A stretch of DNA of 64,000 nt, from NCBI GenBank assembly GCA_024760545.1, contig CP060501.1, positions 3,054,036 through 3,118,035 on the forward strand, written 5' to 3'. The notes under the pieces were generated by a model. The model did no database searches and was not told the origin of the DNA. It worked only from the letters and a program-made list of their open reading frames with translations. The DNA is from Nitrospira sp. Lineage in GTDB: Bacteria > Nitrospirota > Nitrospiria > Nitrospirales > Nitrospiraceae. The position numbers and the translations under genes are program-made. This document shows, one piece after another, positions 16,230-24,715 of this stretch (its first letter is position 1; each line of letters opens with the position of its first letter).

Positions 16230-16475
16230 GTGAGTACCGATACCGTTCACCTTGAATGGCATCTCACGCCGCGAGGATGGGTACTCGGGGAATGGTCGGC
16301 CAACGAACCGCTTCTTCCAACTTTGGATCCTCCACCGGATCGTATTGAGACATGGGTGAAGACAGAAATCCGTCATGGGATCTCGTTCGCTCTCCTCAGG
16401 ACAACCTGGTCGTTGATAGGCTCCTCGCCTTACTATAGTGAGACGGATCGATGGGCCGATGTGATGAGTGGATGA
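16230..16475 (+). CDS. Small hypothetical protein
   Basis: An 81-residue ORF starting at GTG (VHLEWHLTPRGWVLGEWSAN). It is Trp-rich and acidic, with no known domain or signal peptide. A CTCAC/GTGAG inverted repeat overlaps the start region, and no clear ribosome-binding site is visible. Confidence 0.5.
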   Translation: MSTDTVHLEWHLTPRGWVLGEWSANEPLLPTLDPPPDRIETWVKTEIRHGISFALLRTTWSLIGSSPYYSETDRWADVMSG

Positions 16476-16608
16476 TCATCTATCGGAGCCCATTTAATAG
16501 CCCATCTCTGATCAGCAGTATCGTTTGCTAAGGGCGCTATCTTGCGCCCTAAAGGCTTCCCACCTACAATACGTTCCTTTTCAGTAAATAGTCTCACGGA
16601 CAATAGAG

Positions 16609-16845
16609 ATGAGCCGCGCAGTATCCTATAAAGGCTACATCATTCGGCCCGCTCCTCAGCATCTCGTGGAGAGCGGCATGTGGGGATTGAACCTTCACAT
16701 TTCGTGGTCCACTGGTAACAAAGAGCACTCTCATCATTTTTTCAAAGACGAAGCGTATGGGACGAAGGACGAGGCCGAGATTATGTGTATTGACTACGGC
16801 AAACTGATAATTGATGGCCAAGTTCCTGACGAATCGGTTGGATAA
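16609..16845 (+). CDS. CV_2116/HlyU-like small protein
   Basis: A 78-residue protein: VSYKGYIIRPAPQHLVESG, WGLNLHISW, EAEIMCIDYGKLIIDGQVPD. A close paralogue is at 37640. The YKGY.I.PAP ... A..YGK.IIDG pattern fits a small beta-alpha family annotated around CV_2116/HlyU-like domains; its function is unknown. It lies 20 nt from the next gene, in the same direction. Confidence 0.7.
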   Translation: MSRAVSYKGYIIRPAPQHLVESGMWGLNLHISWSTGNKEHSHHFFKDEAYGTKDEAEIMCIDYGKLIIDGQVPDESVG

Positions 16846-16865
16846 CAAAAGATAGAGAGGCCGCC

Positions 16866-17171
16866 ATGTCATTCATGCTGGTGATTACTTCCTTACCGAA
16901 CCGAGATGACCACCGCGAGATCGAGGCTTGGGCAAACTTTCGTGGTTATGCAGATATGGATAACCTTCAAAAGGTTAAAGGAGTGTTTTGTTTTAATGAA
17001 TCGGCATGGCTCTTTGATACCAGGAAGGCTCTCGCCCCATTAGGCGTATTTATTTACCATGCCAATAGATTGTCCATCCAATTGCATAGTCTCCAACTCG
17101 ATGACGAAACAATTCGATGTCGTCTGGCGTCCCCAGCGTCAGCCAAACTGGAAGAGTTTCTTTCTTCATAG
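16866..17171 (+). CDS. Hypothetical protein
   Basis: A 101-residue cytoplasmic protein (MLVITSLPNRDDHREIEAWA, VKGVFCFNESAWLFDTRKAL) that I cannot place. The start at ATG 16866 follows the paralogue family gene by 20 nt, suggesting a small operon. A relict repeat region begins shortly downstream. Confidence 0.6.
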   Translation: MSFMLVITSLPNRDDHREIEAWANFRGYADMDNLQKVKGVFCFNESAWLFDTRKALAPLGVFIYHANRLSIQLHSLQLDDETIRCRLASPASAKLEEFLSS

Positions 17172-17267
17172 GCTGATGAAGCCAAGCCAGTTCGCTGGAG
17201 CCGTGGAGGGTTGAGAAGGTCTTAGAGAGCCTTATTAACGCGTCCTCGCACCCGCCTCTCCTCACGC

Positions 17268-17362
17268 CGGCCAATTTCATCACATAAAAGCCCAGGCTGA
17301 CGGATTCAATTGAACAGTTGAGTCGCGTGCACTTTTGACCATTTCCCCTGTGAGGGTAATGC
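17268..17362. repeat. Dispersed relict repeat, copy a
   Basis: About 95 nt (core GGCCAATTTCATCACATA ... CGGATTCAATTGAAC ... GTGCACTTTTGACCATTTCC) that recur with a few differences at 26628-26722. The left ~50 nt resemble the decayed recombinase sequence at 26.52 kb. This is a scar of a mobile element, not a gene. Confidence 0.6.
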
Positions 17363-17388
17363 TATTGTCCACCCTCGGCTCAACCATC

Positions 17389-17760
17389 ATGAATACTCCC
17401 CGAACACCGCCCGATGTAATCTGGATCTGTCGAGAATGCTGGAAACAGAGTAATGGCAACGAGATGGCCGTTCGTCCCATACCGACCTTTATTGGTGCGT
17501 GTGCGGAATGCGGCGCGACAGATGCCCCTATCACCTATATTAAAGTGGTTTCCACGTCGAGGCATGACTATAAGGGACGCTCGATCAGATTGACGCTCGG
17601 TCAACAGGATGGACACTGGGGGTGTCACTTTTCAATTATTGAACTCGGGAATACCCAGGCGCCGTCTCTAAAGGGGTTTGTGGCTAGGAGGGATTATTCT
17701 TAAGCAGACGCGGAGGCGGAAGCTCTAAAAACGGCGCAACAGCTCATCGATTCAAATTAG
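17389..17760 (+). pseudogene. Zinc-ribbon plus CV_2116-like protein with in-frame stop
   Basis: From ATG 17389: an N-terminal zinc ribbon (ICRECWK ... GACAECGA, four cysteines), then a YKG(R).IR domain like those at 16609 and 37640. A TAA at 17701-17703 stops the frame after RRDYS, yet the same frame continues as ADAEAEALKTAQQLIDSN to a TAG at 17758, which is the expected family C-terminus. The natural gene was therefore about 18 codons longer. The truncated product may still fold. Confidence 0.6.
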
Positions 17761-17781
17761 CTCCGTGAAGGAGGTCACACT

Positions 17782-17889
17782 ATGCCGGGACCAGCTGACA
17801 TCATCACCTACGTTATTCTGGGCGCCTTCGCCCTGGCTATCATTATCTGGGCAATGATGAATACGGGATATACACCGCCGGGTCAGTGA
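17782..17889 (+). CDS. Single-pass membrane microprotein
   Basis: A 35-residue protein, MPGPADIITYVILGAFALA followed by IIIWAMMNTGYTPPGQ, with one membrane segment. GGAGGT precedes the ATG at good spacing. Unknown function. The stretch after it, to 18103, shows no gene. Confidence 0.6.
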   Translation: MPGPADIITYVILGAFALAIIIWAMMNTGYTPPGQ

Positions 17890-18103
17890 GATTCACGGGG
17901 TTGTAAGGGCATGTGCTCGTAAAGGAACGCCTAATCTCGAGTTTGGAATCGTTACTTTGCTCTGAGCTATCGCGACGGAGCCCCTTTCGAACTGGCACGG
18001 CGGAAATGATCATCGATTCACGGATAAAGACCAGTGAGAATCGGGAAATCGTCGGCAGGGTGATCCGATTATGCTTGAGGGGGGCCGCTCCCATCTTCGT
18101 CCT

Positions 18104-18526
18104 CTAAAAACGTCTCTCAGAACCGGTGTAACTACCAGGCGGTGCAAACCCACCCCCATCCATGCCACTCAAATCCTTGACGCTCGGATCGCCCGACGAT
18201 CGACGGTCCCACCAAGGACCGGACGAAGAAGTATCACCCTTCGCGCCAGGATGAATATCGAATGATGGCCCCAGAGAATCGCTATAGGATCTCATGCCCG
18301 TGCCACTGGACTTGTCCCCAGAAGATCCTTTGAATGCCTCACCGTCGTAACTGGAAACATGGCTTTTAGCTGAGAAATCCTCAATCTTCTGCACTTTGTG
18401 AATGAAGGAATTATGTGCGCCCAAACTTTCTGCAGAGTAAGGCAGTCCCTTGGCTGACACTAAGACCGGCGCGGCTAACCAGACACTTGTCAAAAGCAGA
18501 CATATAGTTAGATTCTTGTTTTTCAT
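18104..18526 (-). CDS. Secreted Ser/Gly-rich protein
   Basis: A 140-residue protein from ATG 18526 (AGGAG seven bases upstream). A signal peptide (LTICLLLTSVWLAAPVLVSA) precedes a low-complexity Ser/Gly/Asp-rich mature part with SYSDSLGPSFDIHPGA and WWDRR. Likely exported and partly disordered; no family recognised. Confidence 0.65.
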   Translation of the reverse strand: MKNKNLTICLLLTSVWLAAPVLVSAKGLPYSAESLGAHNSFIHKVQKIEDFSAKSHVSSYDGEAFKGSSGDKSSGTGMRSYSDSLGPSFDIHPGAKGDTSSSGPWWDRRSSGDPSVKDLSGMDGGGFAPPGSYTGSERRF

Positions 18527-18681
18527 CGCATCACTCCTTAGAATTTGTCGAACCACAGCACCTGGACTTGAAGGCCCCTGTTTTCTTCAGACATCCAGTG
18601 GCAATCACTTGCCCATTGACATTGTGCTCTGAACAGTCAAGCTTGAGTACTCAGAATTCCCCTGGCCGGACTGGGTCATGA

Positions 18682-18702
18682 GGCCCTTCCCCCCGAAGGG
18701 CC
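18682..18702. other. GC-rich hairpin in gene-free stretch 18527-18863
   Basis: GGCCCTTC (18682-18689) pairs with GAAGGGCC (18695-18702) around a five-base loop. No T-run follows, so a terminator is not certain. The rest of the 337-nt gap shows nothing I can call. Confidence 0.4.
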
Positions 18703-18863
18703 CCTGACGGTACATAGCCTTCTTTTTGTCCTGGTGCGCTACCGTATCGCCCCGCATGACCGATAGCTAAGGATTCACAGCCATGGAAGGCGAATGATTA
18801 ACTGACATATTCCATATAGAATGAACGAAGTCGGCTAGATGTTCGAGAAAAGGGAGGTGCATC

Positions 18864-19025
18864 ATGGTGAGTAAACTATCAAAACGGATAGAGGAGCTTG
18901 AGTTCCGTCTTAGACAGGCAGAAGGTAAAGAGCAGGACATGTCCTACAAGGCCGTCCTGGAGCTCACAAGTTATGTCCATGAATTGTCACGGAAGATCGA
19001 TCAGCATCAAGAATCCATCGCCTGA
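18864..19025 (+). CDS. SlyX-like coiled-coil microprotein
   Basis: A 53-residue protein (LSKRIEELEFRLRQAEGKEQ, VLELTSYVHELSRKIDQHQ) with heptad-like spacing. GGAGGTG precedes the ATG. The organisation recalls SlyX-type small coiled coils, but the match is only structural. Confidence 0.55.
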   Translation: MVSKLSKRIEELEFRLRQAEGKEQDMSYKAVLELTSYVHELSRKIDQHQESIA

Positions 19026-19433
19026 CAAGAGTGCATGCGTGATGCTGACAGCCTTTCCACGAGTCCTTAAACCGTCTTGAGAGGGCCCAGGCGAGCTCCC
19101 ATCCGCTCTCTCTGCTACCTCAACTGAACGCTCCTTTGGTTCATCGCGGACTTTCTCCTCGTGGAGCGGCCCTTCTCTCGGCGGGAGAGAGGGGGGTAGT
19201 TTGTATTCGGCTATACCAGGCTGGCCAATTTCATCATTAAGGGTTTAGGTCTTCCATCTCATGCGTATATGGGATGCTCTTCACACCTCGACTGCATTAT
19301 ATGCCTATTTCATGTTCCAGACACGCCCCGTCCTGCGGCCATGCCAATATCGGTAGGGAAAGAGAACCGCGGTGCTCTTTACCCCGCATGCATTTTCTGA
19401 TTCAGTAACTGCCGCCATATTAGAAGGGATTGG
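19026..19433. other. Gene-free stretch with relict repeat, copy c
   Basis: No gene seen. Positions 19190-19237 (GGGGGGTAGTTTGTATTCGG, then CTGGCCAATTTCATCAT) resemble 26592-26646, a third partial copy of the dispersed relict repeat. The remaining sequence up to the nhaD start is featureless apart from its promoter, which I cannot define. Confidence 0.4.
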
Positions 19434-20795
19434 ATGACGAGTTTTGTACATCACTGGACGGGTTATACGGCGCTGGCCGTGTTTGTCGCTGCCTACGTTC
19501 TGGTTATTGTCGAAGAATCCATTCATCTGCGGAAATCCAAACCGGTCATGGTCGCGGCAGGAGCCATCTGGATTTTGACGGCACTGGCGTATGCTGCTCA
19601 GAAACAATCTCATGCCGCTGCAGAAATCCTGCGGGATACCCTACTCGAATATGCCGAGCTAATGCTCTTCCTTCTCTCCGCGATGACCTTCATCAATACC
19701 ATGAGCGAGCGGAATATCTTTGAGGCGCTGCGTGCTCGGCTTACTTCATTGGGATTGTCGCTGCGCAGCGTATTCTGGCTCACAGGTATCCTGGCGTTCT
19801 TCATCTCCCCCGTGGCCGATAATCTCACGACGGCGTTGGTGATGGGCGCGGTGGTCATGGCGATCGGCGCGGGCAACGGACGCTTCATCGCCTTGGGATG
19901 CATTAATGTGGTCGTGGCCGCCAATGCCGGAGGCGTTTTCAGCCCGTTCGGGGATATCACGACGCTCATGGTCTGGCAAAAAGGCGTGGTGAAATTTGGA
20001 GAGTTTTTCGCGCTCTTTGTTCCGTCACTCGTCAACTGGCTGGTGCCGGCCATTGCCATGGCAATGACGATCGCACGTGATAAGCCTTCATCCACAATGG
20101 AACCGGTGGAGGTGAAGCCTGGCGGTTACCTCATTGTTGGGTTGTTTTTACTCACGATAGCCGGCACCGTGGTGATGCATCATTTTCTGGAAATGCCTCC
20201 GTTTCTCGGAATGATGACCGGCCTGGGGATTCTTAAATCCTATGGGCATTTTATACGGCGGAAGGAATTGGACGAATGGACGGACATTCCCGTGGTTGAT
20301 GAAGAAAATGCGGGACAGAACGATGGATTGTTGAAACCTGCCGTAAAGCCATTTGATATTTTCATCAGCATGAAACGCGTGGAATGGGATACGTTGATGT
20401 TTTTTTACGGCATCATGCTCTGTGTGGGGGGCCTTGGGGCGCTGGGTTATCTCGCCGTGCTCTCCGATTTTCTGTATCAAGGACTGGGCGCAACGGCCGC
20501 CAATGTCCTTGTGGGGATTCTGTCAGCACTTATAGACAACATCCCCATTATGTTCGCTGTCTTGAGCATGAACCCCGAGATGAACCTTGGCCAATGGCTT
20601 CTGGTGACGCTGACCGCAGGGGTCGGGGGATCGCTCCTCTCGATCGGTTCGGCAGCTGGCGTGGCGCTCATGGGACAAGCGCGGGGGATCTATACCTTCA
20701 TGGCACACCTGAAATGGACATGGGCAATCGCGTTGGGCTATCTAGCCAGTATCGGCGTGCACTGGGCGATGAACCGCCATCTGTTTCATCCGTAG
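19434..20795 (+). CDS. nhaD: Na+/H+ antiporter, NhaD family
   Basis: A 453-residue inner-membrane protein with about 12 hydrophobic segments. FFISPVADNLTTALVMGAV, NAGGVFSPFGDITTLMVW and LSALIDNIPIMFAVL are hallmark NhaD/ion-transporter-superfamily motifs, including the discontinuous-helix Asn/Asp residues. It exports Na+ (or Li+) in exchange for protons, controlling internal pH and sodium. The start at ATG 19434 gives an expected N-terminus. No partner gene is adjacent. Confidence 0.93.
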   Translation: MTSFVHHWTGYTALAVFVAAYVLVIVEESIHLRKSKPVMVAAGAIWILTALAYAAQKQSHAAAEILRDTLLEYAELMLFLLSAMTFINTMSERNIFEALRARLTSLGLSLRSVFWLTGILAFFISPVADNLTTALVMGAVVMAIGAGNGRFIALGCINVVVAANAGGVFSPFGDITTLMVWQKGVVKFGEFFALFVPSLVNWLVPAIAMAMTIARDKPSSTMEPVEVKPGGYLIVGLFLLTIAGTVVMHHFLEMPPFLGMMTGLGILKSYGHFIRRKELDEWTDIPVVDEENAGQNDGLLKPAVKPFDIFISMKRVEWDTLMFFYGIMLCVGGLGALGYLAVLSDFLYQGLGATAANVLVGILSALIDNIPIMFAVLSMNPEMNLGQWLLVTLTAGVGGSLLSIGSAAGVALMGQARGIYTFMAHLKWTWAIALGYLASIGVHWAMNRHLFHP

Positions 20796-20811
20796 GGTGG
20801 TGGTTATCGCC

Positions 20812-20828
20812 TTAGACCTAAGGTCTAA
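20812..20828. promoter_or_regulatory. Inverted repeat upstream of metallothionein-like gene
   Basis: TTAGACC (20812-20818) and GGTCTAA (20822-20828) form perfect 7-bp arms around TAA, between the nhaD stop and the small Cys-rich gene at 20901. A metal-responsive operator is possible; a weak terminator for nhaD is the alternative. Confidence 0.4.
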
Positions 20829-20900
20829 TCCTAGCTCGAGATTTGGTGACCCTTGGCAAAGCTAGAACGGCGTCTTTCAGTATCCTCTCAGGAGGCAATT

Positions 20901-21035
20901 ATGGAGGAGAAGAAATGCGCCCATCCTCAATGCAAATGTCTCGCTGAAGCGGGAAAGGAATTCTGCTTTGACGAATGCCGCACCGGCCGCACCGCTTGTG
21001 CTTGCCACCATCCGGGCTGTCGGACTACTAGATGA
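20901..21035 (+). CDS. Short bacterial metallothionein-like protein
   Basis: A 44-residue protein beginning MEEKKCAHPQCKCLAEAGKE and ending CACHHPGC plus a short tail. It has eight cysteines (6, 11, 13, 22, 26, 33, 35, 40) and His residues placed as in the SmtA/BmtA metallothionein fold, where Cys and His bind a Zn4 cluster. It is slightly shorter than SmtA, with one Cys fewer. AGGAGG precedes the ATG. Role: sequestering zinc, cadmium or copper. The next gene is on the opposite strand. Confidence 0.75.
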   Translation: MEEKKCAHPQCKCLAEAGKEFCFDECRTGRTACACHHPGCRTTR

Positions 21036-21088
21036 AGCTGGCAGACGGGTGCTTAGTACGAAGAGCGTAGAAGCAGAAGTGTACGTTG

Positions 21089-21268
21089 TCATGTGTGATT
21101 CAGCATCCTTTCTACCTCTTCGCGCCGGATCTTAAACGGCCGACGGGTAAGGATCGTGGCGATCTCGCCGCTCTCAATCCACCGGTAGACCGTTGCTCGC
21201 GACACATGGCAGATTCTCGCCACCTCGCTGGGCCAGAACCAGGTGCGATTCGTATCGAGGAGATTCAT
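21089..21268 (-). CDS. Excisionase-type HTH protein
   Basis: A 59-residue protein: MNLLDTNRTWFWPSEVARIC, RATVYRWIESGEIATILTR, PFKIRREEVERML. This is the MerR-like wing-helix fold of excisionases. A degenerate relative lies at 36188-36349. It is the last gene of a minus-strand phage-like block running from 23151. Confidence 0.75.
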   Translation of the reverse strand: MNLLDTNRTWFWPSEVARICHVSRATVYRWIESGEIATILTRRPFKIRREEVERMLNHT

Positions 21269-21287
21269 CGGCGGCCGATGTCAGGAC

Positions 21288-21791
21288 TCACCGAGCTTTG
21301 TCCGGCAAACGATTGCCGTTTCCATCATACTCATACGATTCCAAGACGATCTCTTCTAGGGTCGGCCCAAGAGTCCCGTCCGTCTTGGTTTTCAGCAAGC
21401 CCCCATAGAGCTCGATCAAGCGATCCGCCGCCGCCATGCGCGTCTGATGATCGGGGAACGGCTCGCCGGTCTCCGGATCTTTGGGGATCTGTGCATCCCC
21501 GAGCTGGGTTGATTTCACGATCAATGGCGCGTCTAATGCCTGGACCAGTGGCCGCACGATCGCATCGAACTTCTTGTTCTCCTGTTTCATCACTAGATCA
21601 ACCGCCTCGGTCACGATGCTCTGGATGTAGGGTCGCTTCACAATCGTGTAGCCGTGAGATCGGGCGTAGCTCTCGCTGTAGCCAGCCTCAACCATGGCTG
21701 AGACTGGTGACATGCCCTTGGCCACATTTTTGGCTGTCTTGAGATGCCGTTGTTTTCGTGACATAGGACGTGGTTTTGCTCTCTTCATCAA
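21288..21791 (-). CDS. Terminase small-subunit-like protein (copy 1)
   Basis: A 167-residue protein. AKNVAKGMSPVSAMVEAGYS with YTIVKRPYIQSIV is a helix-turn-helix start resembling phage terminase small subunits, which bind DNA and recruit the packaging ATPase. Residues 28-65 are nearly identical in pattern to the paralogue at 22298. No large terminase or capsid gene is visible, so the role may have shifted. It lies in a run of minus-strand small genes. Confidence 0.7.
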   Translation of the reverse strand: MMKRAKPRPMSRKQRHLKTAKNVAKGMSPVSAMVEAGYSESYARSHGYTIVKRPYIQSIVTEAVDLVMKQENKKFDAIVRPLVQALDAPLIVKSTQLGDAQIPKDPETGEPFPDHQTRMAAADRLIELYGGLLKTKTDGTLGPTLEEIVLESYEYDGNGNRLPDKAR

Positions 21792-21824
21792 TCACCTATG
21801 TTTTACCGATGTTTTCGCCTTGTC

Positions 21825-22025
21825 TCAGCACAGAAACCGCCGTCTATGCGAGAAGGCGTTGACCAGCTCAAAGCCCGGATTCATGATGGCGAAGCGTTGT
21901 ATGGCCATAGCTAGGAGATAGACGGTCAGTGGAGCGGCCGTCGTATGGGCTGCGACCTGCTCAATATGGTCATGCGTCTCTTTGAACCACGGAAGAGACA
22001 GCATGGCCTGCACCCGTTTCGTCAT
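21825..22025 (-). CDS. Small hypothetical protein of the phage-like block
   Basis: A 66-residue ORF (MTKRVQAMLSLPWFKETHDH, LTVYLLAMAIQRFAIMNPGF). GGAG lies five bases before ATG 22025; an in-frame GTG is two codons earlier. Unknown, but placed in line with the neighbouring genes. Confidence 0.5.
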   Translation of the reverse strand: MTKRVQAMLSLPWFKETHDHIEQVAAHTTAAPLTVYLLAMAIQRFAIMNPGFELVNAFSHRRRFLC

Positions 22026-22090
22026 CGTCACTCCGTCCGCCCGATCGGCGGTATCCAGAGCAGCGAAAAGGACATCGTCCCGTGCCTCAC

Positions 22091-22279
22091 CTATGGCCTC
22101 CGCCTCTTCCAGTGCTTCGGGAAAGAGTAGGCCCTTCCCTGGGCCAGGATGCCTGCCTTTCGAACATCGTGTGCCGTCCAGAGTGGCCAGGGATACCGCG
22201 CATTGTACAGCTTGATTACCTGCTTCCGAGGTAGGCCCGTAGCTTGAGAAAGGAATTGCACCAACACTGCTGAACTCAT
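22091..22279 (-). CDS. Small hypothetical protein of the phage-like block
   Basis: A 62-residue ORF (VLVQFLSQATGLPRKQVIKL, WTAHDVRKAGILAQGRAYSF). AAGGAG precedes the ATG at good spacing and the gene starts 18 nt after the terminase-like gene. It may be a small DNA-binding protein, but I cannot identify it. Confidence 0.5.
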   Translation of the reverse strand: MSSAVLVQFLSQATGLPRKQVIKLYNARYPWPLWTAHDVRKAGILAQGRAYSFPKHWKRRRP

Positions 22280-22297
22280 GACCGCTCCTTCACGTCT

Positions 22298-22741
22298 TCA
22301 GCGACAGGCATCGGTCCTCGAGAGTTTCACGAGTTCTTCGATCAGGTCGGCGAGTCCCTCTTCTTCATGCTTGTCTTTCATCTGTCCACTGTATAGGTCG
22401 ACAAGACGATCCGAAGCCTGCATCCGGATCTGATGGTCCGGCAGGTCTACTTCCTGGGCATCACCCAACTGCTGGCTCCTTACAATCACCTTCGCGCTCA
22501 ACGCCTCGAACACTGGCTCCAGAATGTCATCCAAGACCAGATCCCGCCGCTTCATAATACGGTCGCATGACTCGGTGAGGATGGTTTGAATGTACGGACG
22601 TTTCACCACGGTATAACCGCGGGCTTTCGCGTAGGACTCACTGTAACCGGCTTCAATTAAGGCGGTCTTGGCATCCATGCCCTTGGCCAGGTTCCTCGCG
22701 GCTTTGGTCTGTTTCGCTTTGCGTGAGGGCTTTTTCATCAA
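22298..22741 (-). CDS. Terminase small-subunit-like protein (copy 2)
   Basis: A 147-residue paralogue of 21288-21791: AARNLAKGMDAKTALIEAGY, YTVVKRPYIQTILTE. Both share LGDAQ and DHQ.RM followed by DRL(V/I).LY, so this is a tandem duplication with two small ORFs in between. Its ATG overlaps the TGA of the TSCPD gene (ATGA). Confidence 0.7.
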   Translation of the reverse strand: MMKKPSRKAKQTKAARNLAKGMDAKTALIEAGYSESYAKARGYTVVKRPYIQTILTESCDRIMKRRDLVLDDILEPVFEALSAKVIVRSQQLGDAQEVDLPDHQIRMQASDRLVDLYSGQMKDKHEEEGLADLIEELVKLSRTDACR

Positions 22742-23151
22742 GACCGACTTTGTCCCGACATTTCGACTGTTGCCCCTGTGACATGGGCCTGCTCCTCACG
22801 ACCGCAGTACTCGACCAACAGATGCCGGCCAATCAGATCGGGGAGGCTGGAGCAGTGTTTCAGCCGCTCATGTCCAGACACGGGGCCGCATGGGGCGAAT
22901 TTGGCGCCTGTGAGGAGATCACCAAGCTTTTCGAGGGAAGCACCGTATTGAAGAGCCACGCTCATCAGACGGGCTATTACGTCGTAAAGCGCGATCGTCT
23001 CTGGAGTGCAATCGGAACCTTTCACCCGAAGGAAGATTTCGGCAGGGGAGGGATCGTCGTGGACGGAGATATAGAGCGTTCGCTTGTCAGCAATACGGAC
23101 TTTCTGGGTGATGTGGTAACGACGGGCGGGAAGTTTGAGCCGGTTTGTCAT
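22738..23151 (-). CDS. TSCPD-domain protein
   Basis: A 137-residue protein: RRYHITQKVRIADKRTLYIS, PSPAEIFLRVKGSDCTPETI, HCSSLPDLIGRHLL. This resembles the TSCPD domain at the C-terminus of B12-dependent ribonucleotide reductases, here as a stand-alone phage-type gene. It is the first gene of the block and is coupled to the terminase-like gene by ATGA. A frameshifted copy lies at 36916-37354. A recombinase tail remnant begins about 65 nt upstream. Confidence 0.75.
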   Translation of the reverse strand: MTNRLKLPARRYHITQKVRIADKRTLYISVHDDPSPAEIFLRVKGSDCTPETIALYDVIARLMSVALQYGASLEKLGDLLTGAKFAPCGPVSGHERLKHCSSLPDLIGRHLLVEYCGREEQAHVTGATVEMSGQSRS

Positions 23152-23217
23152 GCGGCAAGCACCTTCCCTTGGATTGTGAAGGTAAGACTGGGGCCGAGAT
23201 GGCTAATCAACGATGGG

Positions 23218-23305
23218 TTGAGCGCCTCGCCTCCACCAAACCTCGCTTGCGCGGGCCGGCGGCTCATCCCTTATTGGTGCCGCCGGAAAGAGTCATCAAC
23301 CCGCA
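23218..23305 (-). repeat. Recombinase 3'-tail remnant T1 (gap 23152-23740)
   Basis: About 88 nt matching T2 (25.98 kb) and T3 (37.41 kb): GAGCGCCTCGCCTCCA and, further on, GCCGCCGGAAAGAGTCATCA. Read on the minus strand it is the end of a serine recombinase gene plus the spacer before the TSCPD gene. The rest of the 589-nt gap holds a minus-strand ORF of 68 codons (23264-23470, Lys-rich) that I consider a relic, and the upstream region of the next lipoprotein. Confidence 0.6.
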
Positions 23306-23740
23306 GGTGTTCTTTTCTTCGGTTGACTTGCTGGCCTCTTTATTGTCTTTTCGTAATTGAGGCCAAGCCTCGAGCCCCAGCCTTTCCGGTTGAGGCCGTT
23401 TCCGTTGCTTCTTGGTGCCGTCGCGTTGAATGGCTTTTTCTGCATTGCAGGCATGAGGAAACGCTGCCATGTGATCCCGGAACTATAATGAGGCTCACGT
23501 ATTAGTATTCTGACTAACGATAACTCTTCCTCCTTCTCTGCAAGTACATTCGCCCTTCAAGTTCGTTTTCTGAAATCCAATTAGAATTCATGGAATGTAT
23601 TAACGAGTGTTGTAACCCAGGATAGCGTTTTGATGATCCCTATGAATGTTCAGTGGCTTTGGAAATCGTCTGGAATAGCAAGAGGATCCAGCCGTTGCTT
23701 TCGTTTTCCATAGGCCTTCTATTCAGTCTTGGAGGATGCA

Positions 23741-24280
23741 ATGCCTGATATCGGTAGAGTCAAGCTAGGGCTCAGAGCGAGTGTGCTGGGTTGTATGGTT
23801 CTGTCGTTGAGCGCATGCTCGACTATCGTAGATCACCGGCTAAATTTGTTGAATAACTTCACTCCTGATTCAACAACCGGGATCGAAGTGGGAAAAGTCG
23901 TCAGCAACAGTGGCAAGACCATCGAGTCGGACATGCGCCTTGAAACGATGTTACAAGAGGCTTTGAGAGGCCAACTAGAAAGAGCAGACCTCTTGTGGAA
24001 TAACACCTTCTCAAGGAAGCTAGTTTGTGATTGCAAGATTCTTGACTACGAGGAAGGAAACGCGTTCAAGCGGATTCTGTTCCCTGGTTGGGGGGCCACT
24101 CGCCTAACGATTCAGTGTAATTTGCACCAGGAGGGCCAATTAGTTGGGACCATTGATTCGAAACGGACCATCTTCGGAGGCGGGATAGACACAATCGGTG
24201 CATGGCGGTACATTTTCGCCAACGTTGCCGAAGATCTCTCACAGAATTTGCGCCAAAAAGGATTTGCGCGTACCGACTAG
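23741..24280 (+). CDS. DUF4410-type lipoprotein
   Basis: A 179-residue protein from ATG 23741 (GGAGG five bases upstream). The signal peptide ends LSLSAC (lipobox). The mature part (MLQEALRGQLERADLLW, CDCKILDYEEGNAFKRILF, GATRLTIQCNL, VAEDLSQNLRQKG) has the strand-helix order of the DUF4410 family of outer-membrane-anchored proteins, function unknown. Confidence 0.75.
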   Translation: MPDIGRVKLGLRASVLGCMVLSLSACSTIVDHRLNLLNNFTPDSTTGIEVGKVVSNSGKTIESDMRLETMLQEALRGQLERADLLWNNTFSRKLVCDCKILDYEEGNAFKRILFPGWGATRLTIQCNLHQEGQLVGTIDSKRTIFGGGIDTIGAWRYIFANVAEDLSQNLRQKGFARTD

Positions 24281-24436
24281 TATACGCGGAAGTCAGAAAG
24301 GCATTAGGAGGCTGTCATGAACTGAATCAAATATCTTGACGACCTCAGGCACATTCGGCAACGAAGATCGGTAGTTACCTAGTCTGCGAATTTTAACAAC
24401 TGACTTCGATGAGCTAACTACTCTGCAGAACCGGAC

Positions 24437-24715
24437 TCAGAGTATCTCTTTAAGATTATCCCATCGAGCCCGTACAGCCCGGGTGGCACCCTGCAATTGA
24501 ACAAGAAGGTCAAACACGTCCTCGCCAGTTTCCGTGATTTCGAGTGTTGCGGTCGGTAGCCAGAGCGAAGCGGTGGGAATGTTTCCAGGCGCAACGACTA
24601 GTCGCCTCCCATCCTCGAGTTCGAGCACATCGTCTTCCTCGGCCACTTCAAGAAGCCTTACCACTTTCCGCTCGTCACTTTCCTCATCGTCCTCTGGGCG
24701 CATGCCGGCCTCCAT
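24437..24715 (-). CDS. Acidic hypothetical protein
   Basis: A 92-residue protein from ATG 24715 (24703 is a second possibility). Glu/Asp-rich start (MRPEDDEESDERKVVRLLEV), then a beta-rich half (LELEDGRRLVVAPGNIP, LWLPTATLEITETGEDVFDL). The frame continues upstream to 24859, but that part looks non-coding. Unknown family. Confidence 0.55.
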   Translation of the reverse strand: MEAGMRPEDDEESDERKVVRLLEVAEEDDVLELEDGRRLVVAPGNIPTASLWLPTATLEITETGEDVFDLLVQLQGATRAVRARWDNLKEIL

